Positions 1 to 4,891 of a stretch of 7,699 nucleotides of DNA are shown one piece after another. The stretch comes from an uncultured Oscillibacter sp. (GTDB taxonomy: Bacteria; Bacillota; Clostridia; Oscillospirales; Oscillospiraceae). Numbering within the stretch: the stretch's first letter is position 1; each line of letters begins with the position of its first letter. The position numbers were made by a program, and so were the translations under genes. The notes under the pieces are model-generated. The model was given only the letters and a program-made list of their open reading frames with translations, searched no databases and was not told where the DNA came from. The stretch spans positions 1 to 7,699 of the forward strand of contig CAJUOD010000129.1 of assembly GCA_910587875.1 (NCBI GenBank), written 5' to 3'.

Positions 1-13
1 GCTCTTCCGATCT
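1..13. other. Illumina adapter remnant at contig end
   Basis: The first 13 bases, GCTCTTCCGATCT, are identical to the 3' end of the standard Illumina TruSeq/paired-end adapter. They lie at the very edge of the window and interrupt an Ala/Pro-rich reading frame, whose last residues would otherwise become a polar Arg-Lys-Ser. They should be treated as untrimmed library sequence at the end of a contig and not as genomic DNA. Confidence 0.93.
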
Positions 14-123
14 GCCGCGGGCGCGGCGGCAGGGGCGGCGGCGGGCGCGGGGGCGGCCCCGGTCAGCTCCTCCAGCTCGATCTCATAGGCCGTGCCGTTG
101 ACGGTGACTCTGTACTTTTTCAT
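14..123 (-). CDS. Biotin carrier (gamma) subunit of a sodium-translocating decarboxylase, 3'-truncated
   Basis: Only the first 36 codons are present; the rest is lost at the contig edge, where adapter sequence begins. The protein starts MKKYRVTVNGTAYEIELEEL and then enters an Ala/Pro-rich stretch. This is the typical N-terminus and flexible linker of the biotin-carrier subunit of glutaconyl-CoA, methylmalonyl-CoA or oxaloacetate decarboxylases. In the family the linker leads to a C-terminal lipoyl-like domain with a biotinylated lysine, which lies outside this window. The ATG at 123-121 follows an AAGGAGA site. The OadG-type gene ends 39 bp upstream on the same strand, which indicates one operon. 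The carrier shuttles carboxybiotin from the cytoplasmic carboxyltransferase to the membrane decarboxylase. The substrate (glutaconyl-, methylmalonyl-CoA or other) cannot be decided here. Confidence 0.8.
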
Positions 124-162
124 AATGTTACGCTCTCCTTCTTCGTTTCTTACGGTTTTGTC

Positions 163-432
163 TTACAGCTTCTTCATGGACAGGATGCGGATGCCGGTGA
201 TGTCCGTGCCCAGCTCCTCCGCAATGGCGGCGGCCACGGCGGCGGCGATCTCCTGGCGGTTGCCCTCCGGGGCGGCGGCAGGCGTCACAGCCGGGACCGG
301 GGCAGCGGCGGCGGGGGCCGCGTGACCGCCCACGAGCTTGCCCATGATCATCGTCAGGACGATGAGGCAGATGAGCCCGAAGAACACGGTGCCCATGCCC
401 ATCAGGCAGACAAACAGACTTGAAGGTTCCAT
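163..432 (-). CDS. OadG-family subunit of sodium-pumping decarboxylase
   Basis: This 89-residue protein has one N-terminal membrane helix (about residues 6-31, FVCLMGMGTVFFGLICLIVL), an Ala/Pro/Val linker (about 37-55) and a conserved C-terminal helix (about 59-89) ending in IRILSMKKL. That plan matches the small OadG/MmdD/GcdD-type subunit, which anchors and stabilises the decarboxylase complex coupling decarboxylation to sodium export. The length is usual for the family. The ATG at 432-430 follows a GGGAGG site. It is the first gene of a minus-strand operon with its own promoter at 465-493, and the biotin-carrier gene follows. The carboxyltransferase subunit is not upstream, so it is either downstream past the contig edge or elsewhere. 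Confidence 0.85.
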   Translation of the reverse strand: MEPSSLFVCLMGMGTVFFGLICLIVLTMIMGKLVGGHAAPAAAAPVPAVTPAAAPEGNRQEIAAAVAAAIAEELGTDITGIRILSMKKL

Positions 433-464
433 ATACTCCCTCCCAAAAATTTGATAGCGGGTTT

Positions 465-493
465 ATTGTACCAACTTCCGCCCGAAAAAACAA
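465..493 (-). promoter_or_regulatory. Predicted promoter of the decarboxylase operon
   Basis: Read on the minus strand: TTGTTT (493-488), a 17-bp spacer, then TACAAT (470-465), five of six matches to the -10 consensus. The predicted start lies near 458, about 26 nt upstream of the OadG-type start codon. The -35 is weak (TTG only). Position and spacing fit well. Confidence 0.5.
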
Positions 494-553
494 TGACTTT
501 GGCAAAATTTTATCAGGGTTTTTTGCGTTCTTTTTTGCGTGAGCGCCGGAGGG

Positions 554-582
554 TGGACGTGAGGAGTAAAACATGGTACAAT
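554..582 (+). promoter_or_regulatory. Predicted promoter of sfsA
   Basis: TGGACG (554-559), a 17-bp spacer and TACAAT (577-582) give four of six and five of six consensus matches. Transcription would begin near 589, leaving an untranslated leader of about 80 nt. It lies back to back with the minus-strand decarboxylase promoter, so the 433-667 gap is an ordinary divergent control region. Confidence 0.5.
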
Positions 583-667
583 TTTACGAATCCGGGGCGG
601 GAGACGGCGGATTTGTCCGCTAAGAAACCGAAAAGATTTTCCCGCCCCGCCGGAAAGGAGCCCTGTG

Positions 668-1342
668 ATGCAGTATCAAGCCGTGGTCCCGGGCCGCTTC
701 CTGGCCCGCCCGAACCGCTTCATCGCCCAGGTGGAGGCGGAGGGGGCCGTGCAGACCGTCCACGTAAAAAACACGGGCCGCTGCCGGGAGCTGCTGATTC
801 CCGGAGCGGCCGTGTATCTGGAAAAGAGCGCGGACCCCAGGCGGAAGACCGCCTATGACCTCATCGCCGTCCAAAAGGGGGACCTGCTGGTGAACATGGA
901 CGCCCAGGCCCCCAACCGGGTCTTCGCCGAGTGGCTGGAGCCCCAGCTTCCCCAGGGGACGGTCCTCCGCCGGGAATACACATACGGGGAGTCCCGGCTG
1001 GACTTCTGCGTGGAGGGGCCCCGGGGCCTGTTCCTTATTGAGGTGAAGGGCGTAACTTTAGAAGAGGGCGGCGCGGCCCGCTTCCCCGACGCACCCACGG
1101 AGCGGGGCGTGAAGCACATCCGTGAGCTCCAGCGGGCGGCGGAGGCCGGGCTGGGGGCGGCGCTGTTCTTCGTGGTGCAGATGGAGGGCATGCGGAGCGT
1201 GGCCCCCAACGACGAGACCCATCCCGCCTTTGGCGAAGCCCTGCGGGAGGCGGCGGCGCGCGGCGTGCGGGTGTGCGCCTGGGACTGCGCCGTTACGCCG
1301 GAGAGCTTGGCGATCCGGCGGGAGGTGTCGGTTTTACTCTAG
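668..1342 (+). CDS. sfsA: DNA/RNA nuclease SfsA (sugar fermentation stimulation protein family)
   Basis: This 224-residue protein is close to the usual family length (about 230). The N-terminal part has the family signature VHVKNTGRCRELL (residues 31-43). The nuclease part shows a PD-(D/E)XK-like core: Asp112 in SRLDFCV, then Glu125 and Lys127 in LIEVKGVTLE. The characteristic FPDAPTERGVKHIREL segment follows (139-154). SfsA proteins were named for an effect on maltose metabolism in E. coli and are now regarded as nucleases; the cellular role is poorly defined. ATG 668 is preferred over the in-frame GTG at 665 because it lies 7 nt after AAGGAG, against 4 nt for the GTG. The gene is single and converges on ispE; its TAG overlaps the ispE TAG in one CTAG. 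No intrinsic terminator lies between them. Confidence 0.93.
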   Translation: MQYQAVVPGRFLARPNRFIAQVEAEGAVQTVHVKNTGRCRELLIPGAAVYLEKSADPRRKTAYDLIAVQKGDLLVNMDAQAPNRVFAEWLEPQLPQGTVLRREYTYGESRLDFCVEGPRGLFLIEVKGVTLEEGGAARFPDAPTERGVKHIRELQRAAEAGLGAALFFVVQMEGMRSVAPNDETHPAFGEALREAAARGVRVCAWDCAVTPESLAIRREVSVLL

Positions 1343-2205
1343 AGCAGCCGCCCCACCGGCTCCGCCTCGAAAACCTGGGCATAGCGGCGCTTCAGCGCCT
1401 CTGCCGCCCCGGCGGTCTCTGCGTCGGGGGCGAAGAGGCCGAACACCGCCGGGCCGGAGCCCGACATGGCGGCGGCCAGGGCCCCATGGCGGAGGAGGGT
1501 CTCCTTGATGGTCTCGATTTCCCGCCGCTCCTCTGGGGTCAGAACGGCCTCGAACACGTTGCCCTCGCGCCGGGCCAGGCCCTCCAGGTCTCCCCGCTCC
1601 AGGGCGGAGACCATCCCGCCCACGTCCGGATGGGGGAGGCTTCCGTCAAACCGGAGCCGGGCGAACATGGGCCCTGTGGGCAGGTCGAAATCCGGCTTGC
1701 AGATGACAAACCGGCAGTCCGGCAGGGGCGGGAGGTCTGTCAGGACGTCCCCCCGGCCCTCCGCCAGGGCGGTGCCGCCCCGGACGCAGAAGGGCATGTC
1801 GCTGCCGATCCGCCCGCCCACGGCCTCCAATTCCTCCCGGGGCATGTCCGGGGCGTACCGCTCCCTCAGCAGCCGCAGCAGGGCCGCCACGTCGGCGCTG
1901 CCGCCCCCCAGGCCCGCGTAGGCCGGGGTCCGCTTCTCCAGCGTCACCCGGAGGGGCGGCAGGGGCCGCCCCAGGGCAGCGAAGAAGGCCTCCGCCGCCC
2001 GCTGTTCCAGGGTTTTTCCCTCGGGCAGGGCGAGGCCCCGGGCGGAGAGAAGAAAGCCCTCCCCGGCCTCCTCCAGGGAGACGGTATCGCAGAGGCTCAC
2101 CGTCTGCATGACCATGCGCATCTCGTGGTAGCCGTCCGGGCGGCGGCCCAGGATGTCCAGGGCCAGGTTGATCTTCGCCGGGGCGGCCTGGGTGTGTTGT
2201 CTCAT
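1339..2205 (-). CDS. ispE: 4-diphosphocytidyl-2-C-methyl-D-erythritol kinase
   Basis: This 288-residue cytoplasmic GHMP-family kinase phosphorylates CDP-methylerythritol with ATP, the fourth step of the MEP route to isoprenoid precursors. Three family motifs are intact: PAKINLALDILG with Lys11 at the N-terminus, the glycine-rich ATP loop AGLGGGSADVAAL (about 97-109), and MSGSGPAVFG (247-256). The catalytic aspartate is Asp136 in IGSDMPF. The length is normal and nothing appears broken. The AAGGAGG site (2211-2217) overlaps the stop codon of the upstream hydrolase gene, only 10 bp separate the two frames, and translational coupling is likely. No separate promoter is evident, so expression probably depends on the hydrolase transcript. 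The 3' end overlaps the sfsA stop. Confidence 0.96.
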   Translation of the reverse strand: MRQHTQAAPAKINLALDILGRRPDGYHEMRMVMQTVSLCDTVSLEEAGEGFLLSARGLALPEGKTLEQRAAEAFFAALGRPLPPLRVTLEKRTPAYAGLGGGSADVAALLRLLRERYAPDMPREELEAVGGRIGSDMPFCVRGGTALAEGRGDVLTDLPPLPDCRFVICKPDFDLPTGPMFARLRFDGSLPHPDVGGMVSALERGDLEGLARREGNVFEAVLTPEERREIETIKETLLRHGALAAAMSGSGPAVFGLFAPDAETAGAAEALKRRYAQVFEAEPVGRLL

Positions 2206-2215
2206 GGCGTCCTCC

Positions 2216-2992
2216 TTAAAAACCGAACTCCGCCAGCTCCTGGACCAGGCGGATGTAAAACTCCTTGGCGTCGAAGCCGGGGCGCTTCCGCCTCCGGCCC
2301 CCCACGGCGTCCTGGTGGGACACGCACTCCAGGGCGCCCCGGTAATTCCCCCAGACGGCGGAGTCCGGGGAGACCAGGCCGTCGGTGGGCCCGTCGGCCT
2401 TGGTGATCCAGAGCTGGACGCGGTCCATGGGGTCCCAGACGGGCCTGTCCAGCCGGGCGGCCCAGCTCTGGTAGTAGACCAGGGGGTTGTCCGGGTTTTC
2501 CTGGTTGAAGCGGGCCATGGCCTCCGGCGTCAGGGCGCTGACCGCCGCCTGGAAATCCGGCTCCTGGTCCCCCCGGGCCCGCCAGAAGCCCTCCAGGGCC
2601 GGGCCGATGAGGCGGCAGACCCGTTCCCGCGCCAGCCACTCCGCCGCCGCTTTCGAGCCCCGGTGGGGCGTGCAGATGGTAGTGAGGGAGGCGGTTTTTT
2701 CGGCGAAGCCCAGGGAGGAGATAAGATACCGGGCCTCCAGCCCGCCCTTGGAGTGGGCGATGAGGTTCAGCTTTTCAGCGCCCGTCTCCGCCAGGATATC
2801 CTCGGCCCGGCGGAGGAGGGCCCGGGCGTTGCCGGGGACGCTGCCCCAGGCGTCCTGGCCGCTGAGGTAGACGGCGGCCCCGCGGGCGCGGAGGTGGTCC
2901 GTCAGGGGGCCCCAGTAGGAGAAAATCCAGTCGTCCCGGCAGTTGAGGCCGTGGACCAGCAGGAGGGGGTATCGGGTCCGGCAGTCTTCCAT
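2216..2992 (-). CDS. Alpha/beta-hydrolase, triacylglycerol lipase-like esterase
   Basis: This 258-residue hydrolase has an HG oxyanion motif (LLLVHGLN, 10-17) and the nucleophile elbow AHSKGG with Ser81. A TDGLVS motif carries the probable acid Asp204, and SHQD carries the probable catalytic His226. This order and the DGLVS...H.D signature resemble bacterial family I lipases. There is no signal peptide or membrane helix, unlike secreted lipases, so it probably acts in the cytoplasm; the substrate is unknown. The ATG at 2992-2990 is chosen because a perfect AAGGAGG (2998-3004) lies 5 nt upstream and homology begins at once. The open frame upstream to 3199 has no family similarity. It is the first gene of a two-gene operon with ispE. 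A functional link to isoprenoid synthesis is not evident. Confidence 0.85.
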   Translation of the reverse strand: MEDCRTRYPLLLVHGLNCRDDWIFSYWGPLTDHLRARGAAVYLSGQDAWGSVPGNARALLRRAEDILAETGAEKLNLIAHSKGGLEARYLISSLGFAEKTASLTTICTPHRGSKAAAEWLARERVCRLIGPALEGFWRARGDQEPDFQAAVSALTPEAMARFNQENPDNPLVYYQSWAARLDRPVWDPMDRVQLWITKADGPTDGLVSPDSAVWGNYRGALECVSHQDAVGGRRRKRPGFDAKEFYIRLVQELAEFGF

Positions 2993-3011
2993 GGGGGCCT
3001 CCTTTCCGGCC

Positions 3012-3040
3012 TTGCTTTTTGTCGAAAGCCGTGTTATGCT
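3012..3040 (+). promoter_or_regulatory. Possible extended -10 promoter for the small plus-strand ORF
   Basis: TTGCTT (3012-3017), a 17-bp spacer and TATGCT (3035-3040), preceded by an extended -10 TG one base upstream (3032-3033). Transcription would start near 3047, which coincides with the first base of the left inverted-repeat arm at 3048. The -35 is only half consensus, so this is tentative. Confidence 0.35.
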
Positions 3041-3119
3041 GTCAACGATGAACATAGCGCGGATGCTGGACAAGGCAACCGGCGGGCGGTTGGTCTCTCT
3101 CTGAAAAGGGGGTGACAAG

Positions 3120-3203
3120 ATGCCGATTACATTGACGTTCCATATCCTTTGTTGGACAGTGACGATCAAGGTAAAAAGCGGAAACCGCCACTCTGCCAAG
3201 TGA
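3120..3203 (+). CDS. Small hypothetical peptide, 27 residues, with near-perfect Shine-Dalgarno
   Basis: ATG at 3120 follows AAGGGGGTGA (3106-3115), nine of ten bases matching the sequence fully complementary to the 16S rRNA tail, at optimal spacing. The peptide begins MPITLTFHILCW, continues with a mixed hydrophobic/threonine stretch to about residue 18 and ends in a basic, polar tail (KSGNRHSAK) at a TGA. Alternating hydrophobic and polar residues could form a beta strand or a short membrane segment. The stop codon lies inside a hairpin that also serves as the end of a minus-strand RNA. No homology can be asserted from the sequence. The ribosome binding site, the lower GC and the surrounding regulatory signals are the grounds for calling it. 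It might be a type I toxin-like peptide, a regulatory peptide or chance. Confidence 0.5.
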   Translation: MPITLTFHILCWTVTIKVKSGNRHSAK

Positions 3204-3210
3204 CGGTTTC
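3173..3210 (-). terminator. Intrinsic terminator of the minus-strand small RNA
   Basis: A 12-bp stem (3199-3210 with 3181-3192) encloses a 6-nt loop. In minus-strand RNA it has one G-U pair, and it is followed by CGC and five T's (3177-3173). The preceding GAAAGC could extend the stem by pairing with GCUUUU. Confidence 0.6.
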
Positions 3211-3277
3211 ATAGGCTTTCGCTTGTGACACGTTATCCTGTGCTCAGACGAACCGCTTGCCGCAGTCATCCTTTACT
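3173..3277 (-). ncRNA. Candidate small RNA, about 105 nt, antisense to the small ORF 3' region
   Basis: A fully consensus promoter at 3284-3312 predicts a start at A3277. A hairpin followed by CGCTTTTT predicts an end near 3173. Within the RNA, GACUGC and GCGGUUC can form a 5' hairpin with a GGCAA loop. The terminal stem GAAACCGUCACU/AGUGGCGGUUUC is fully paired only in the minus-strand RNA, where a G-U wobble replaces the C-A mismatch of the plus strand. This supports minus-strand function. The RNA is complementary to the last 31 nt of the 27-codon ORF and to the sequence beyond it. It could be an antisense regulator. It could also be the prematurely terminated leader of the hydrolase-ispE operon, which lies 180 nt downstream. 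No known RNA family was recognised. Confidence 0.55.
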
Positions 3278-3283
3278 ATGTTC

Positions 3284-3312
3284 ATTATAGGCCATCCCGG
3301 CCTGTGTGTCAA
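3284..3312 (-). promoter_or_regulatory. Perfect-consensus vegetative promoter, minus strand
   Basis: Read on the minus strand: TTGACA (3312-3307), exactly 17 bp, TATAAT (3289-3284). All twelve hexamer bases match the sigma-70/sigma-A consensus, and a purine sits at the expected +1 (3277). The spacer contains a dyad, AGGCC-5-GGCCT (3289-3303), that could be an operator. No other promoter in the window is this close to consensus. Confidence 0.8.
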
Positions 3313-3340
3313 GCCCCGGCGGAAGCCGGGGCTTGCATTT
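3311..3340 (+). terminator. Plus-strand intrinsic terminator after the small-ORF unit
   Basis: AAGCCCCGGC, a GGAA loop and GCCGGGGCTT form a 10-bp perfect stem followed by GCATTTT on the plus strand. The minus-strand side has no T-run. It would end a transcript reading through the 27-codon ORF before the NSS transporter promoter at 3368. This implies that something upstream on the plus strand is transcribed. Confidence 0.7.
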
Positions 3341-3367
3341 TCCCGCCCGCTTTCACCCACGAAAGGA

Positions 3368-3396
3368 TTGACTTTTTGGGGAAAGACGGGTATCAT
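3368..3396 (+). promoter_or_regulatory. Predicted promoter of the NSS transporter
   Basis: TTGACT (3368-3373), 17 bp, TATCAT (3391-3396): five of six matches in each hexamer. The start would be near 3403, giving a leader of about 68 nt that contains a short GGCGG/CCGCC hairpin (3412-3426). Confidence 0.65.
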
Positions 3397-3470
3397 ATAA
3401 AAATCTGCCGGGGCGGTTTTCCCGCCTGTGGGCTTTGCAACGAAACATACGAGAGAGGAACGAGAATCTT

Positions 3471-4823
3471 ATGAAACGGGAGCGCTTTCAATCCCGCCTG
3501 GGCTTCCTGCTGGTAAGCGCGGGCTGTGCCATCGGCATCGGCAACGTGTGGAAATTCCCCTATGTCACCGGGGAGAACGGCGGCGGCGTGTTCGTGCTGT
3601 TCTACCTGCTCTTCCTGGCCATTATGGGCGTGCCGGTGCTGACCATGGAGCTGGCCGTGGGCCGGGCCAGCCGCAAGAGCGCCGTCCAGGGCTACCAGGC
3701 CCTCCAGAAGCCGGGCAGCAAGTGGCACATCCACGGCTGGTTCTGCGTGGCGGGCTGCTGTCTTTTGATGATGTACTACACTACCGTCTCCGGCTGGATG
3801 CTGGGCTACTTCTTCAAGTTCGCCGGCGGGGCCTTTGACGGGCTGGCTACCGAGGCGGTGGAGGGCGTCTTCCCCGCCATGCTGGCGGACCCGGTGGAGA
3901 TGTCCGTGTGGATGGCGCTCACCGTCCTGGCGGGCTTTTTGGTGGTGAGCTTCGGTCTCCAGAAGGGCTTGGAGCGGATCACCAAGTGGATGATGCTGGG
4001 GCTGCTGACCCTCATCGTGGTGCTGGCGGTCCACAGCCTGCTGCTCCCCGGCGGCATGGAGGGCGTGAAATTCTACCTCCTGCCCGACTTTGGCCGGGCG
4101 GCGGAGGCGGGCCTGGGCCACGTGATCACCGCCGCCATGAACCAGGCGTTCTTTACCCTGAGCTTAGGGATAGCCGCCATGGAGATCTTCGGCAGCTATA
4201 TGAGCCGGGACAACACCCTCACCAGCGAGGCGGTGCGCATCTGCCTGCTGGACACCTTCGTGGCCCTCATGGCGGGCCTCATCATCTTCCCGGCCTGCTT
4301 CTCCTTCAACGTGGAGCCGGGACAGGGTCCGGCGCTGATCTTCATGATCCTCCCCAAGGTCTTCGCCAACATGGCGGGGGGGCGGCTCTGGGGGTCCCTC
4401 TTCTTCCTGTTCATGACCTTCGCCAGCTTCTCCACGGTCATCGCCGTGTTTGAGAACCTCCAGGCCAACGCCATCGACAACTTCGGCTGGACGAGGAAAA
4501 AGGCGGCCCTGGTGAACTGCGTCTTTATCCTCATTGCCAGCATGCCCTGCGTGCTGGGGTACAACGTGTGGAGCAATGTCCACCTCATCGGGGCCCGGGA
4601 CGTGCTGGACAGCGAGGACTTCCTGGTCAGCAACCTGCTGCTGCCCCTGGGGTCCCTGGTGTACTTGCTGTTCTGCGTCAGCAAGAGCGGCTGGGGCTAC
4701 GACCGCTATCTGGAGGAGGCCAACGCCGGGGAGGGCCTGAAGATGCCCCGCTGGCTCCGGCCCTACTTCCAGTTTGTTTTGCCGGTGCTGATTCTGATTA
4801 TTCTGGTGCAGGGACTGTTGTAA
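3471..4823 (+). CDS. Sodium-dependent transporter, neurotransmitter:sodium symporter (NSS/SNF) family
   Basis: This 450-residue membrane protein is predicted to import a small, amino-acid-like substrate with sodium. TM1 carries the family signature GCAIGIGNVWKFPYV (18-32), the unwound segment that binds sodium and substrate, followed by ENGGG. About eleven helices can be placed: 9-31, 39-62, 89-113, 143-161, 168-187, 215-240, 252-274, 296-325, 340-360, 384-404 and 428-449. Helix 6 includes the conserved NQAFFTLSLG, and the preceding loop has KFYLLPDF. Eleven helices and this length are typical of bacterial members such as MhsT and Tyt1, whereas LeuT has twelve. The substrate cannot be read off. 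ATG 3471 is chosen because the family homology begins directly after MKRERFQSR; the AGAGGA site upstream is somewhat distant. The gene is monocistronic, with its own promoter and terminator. Confidence 0.93.
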   Translation: MKRERFQSRLGFLLVSAGCAIGIGNVWKFPYVTGENGGGVFVLFYLLFLAIMGVPVLTMELAVGRASRKSAVQGYQALQKPGSKWHIHGWFCVAGCCLLMMYYTTVSGWMLGYFFKFAGGAFDGLATEAVEGVFPAMLADPVEMSVWMALTVLAGFLVVSFGLQKGLERITKWMMLGLLTLIVVLAVHSLLLPGGMEGVKFYLLPDFGRAAEAGLGHVITAAMNQAFFTLSLGIAAMEIFGSYMSRDNTLTSEAVRICLLDTFVALMAGLIIFPACFSFNVEPGQGPALIFMILPKVFANMAGGRLWGSLFFLFMTFASFSTVIAVFENLQANAIDNFGWTRKKAALVNCVFILIASMPCVLGYNVWSNVHLIGARDVLDSEDFLVSNLLLPLGSLVYLLFCVSKSGWGYDRYLEEANAGEGLKMPRWLRPYFQFVLPVLILIILVQGLL

Positions 4824-4847
4824 GGCGGATTTTACAATGAAAAAGCA

Positions 4848-4874
4848 AAGCCCCCCGGGAGTCCCGGGGGGCTT
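4848..4874. terminator. Bidirectional intrinsic terminator between convergent genes
   Basis: AAGCCCCCCGGG, loop AGT, CCCGGGGGGCTT: a 12-bp perfect stem. The plus side continues GTGTTT and the minus side TGCTTTTT. It lies between the NSS transporter stop (4823) and the SLH-protein stop (4892) and can serve both. Confidence 0.85.
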
Positions 4875-4891
4875 GTGTTTGGCCTTGGGCG

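Larger units (their letters stand above)
3048..3285. repeat. Element bounded by imperfect inverted repeats (MITE-like or mRNA fold-back arms)
   Basis: The left arm (3048-3082) and the reverse complement of the right arm (3285-3253) share, in the same order, ATGAACATAG (10/10), GGATG, CTG, GGCAA and CGG, separated by short unmatched bases. The unit is about 238 bp, and by hand count about 43-52% GC across 3121-3300, against well over 60% in neighbouring genes. No clear target-site duplication is visible next to the arms. It encloses the 27-codon ORF and the minus-strand small RNA. The arms could be the ends of a miniature mobile element. They could also be 5' and 3' segments of one plus-strand mRNA that pair at long range, as known in some type I toxin messages. 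Confidence 0.5.

Noticed and set aside
3040..3078. Minus-strand promoters for the hydrolase: TTGACA at 3045-3040, or TTGCCT (3078-3073) with TATGTT (3056-3051)
   Set aside because: The first has no acceptable -10 at 16-18 bp; the second is only four of six in each hexamer and lies inside a repeat arm. Either could still act weakly, but neither is supported enough to list.
2993..3199. N-terminal extension of the hydrolase frame by 69 codons
   Set aside because: The internal ATG at 2992 has a perfect AAGGAGG at ideal spacing, and alpha/beta-hydrolase similarity begins there; the extension overlaps the small ORF and terminator region.
3112..3229. Four copies of GTGAC (3112, 3159, 3200, 3225)
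   Set aside because: Spacings of 47, 41 and 25 bp are irregular, the motif is only 5 bp, and one copy lies in the Shine-Dalgarno and another in the hairpin, so separate origins are likely.
3042..3269. 75-codon minus-strand open frame across the intergenic region
   Set aside because: No ribosome binding site, low-complexity lack of family features, and it runs through the predicted small-RNA terminator and both inverted-repeat arms; the RNA explanation fits better.
3173..3277. Resemblance to a c-di-GMP (GEMM) riboswitch because of GCACAGG and GCGAAAGCC segments
   Set aside because: The order, the tetraloop-receptor parts and the closing stem of that class are missing; the matches are short and not collinear.
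3435..3470. Upstream TTG start for the NSS transporter
   Set aside because: No ribosome binding site at proper distance and a polar 12-residue extension not expected before TM1; ATG 3471 gives the usual NSS start.
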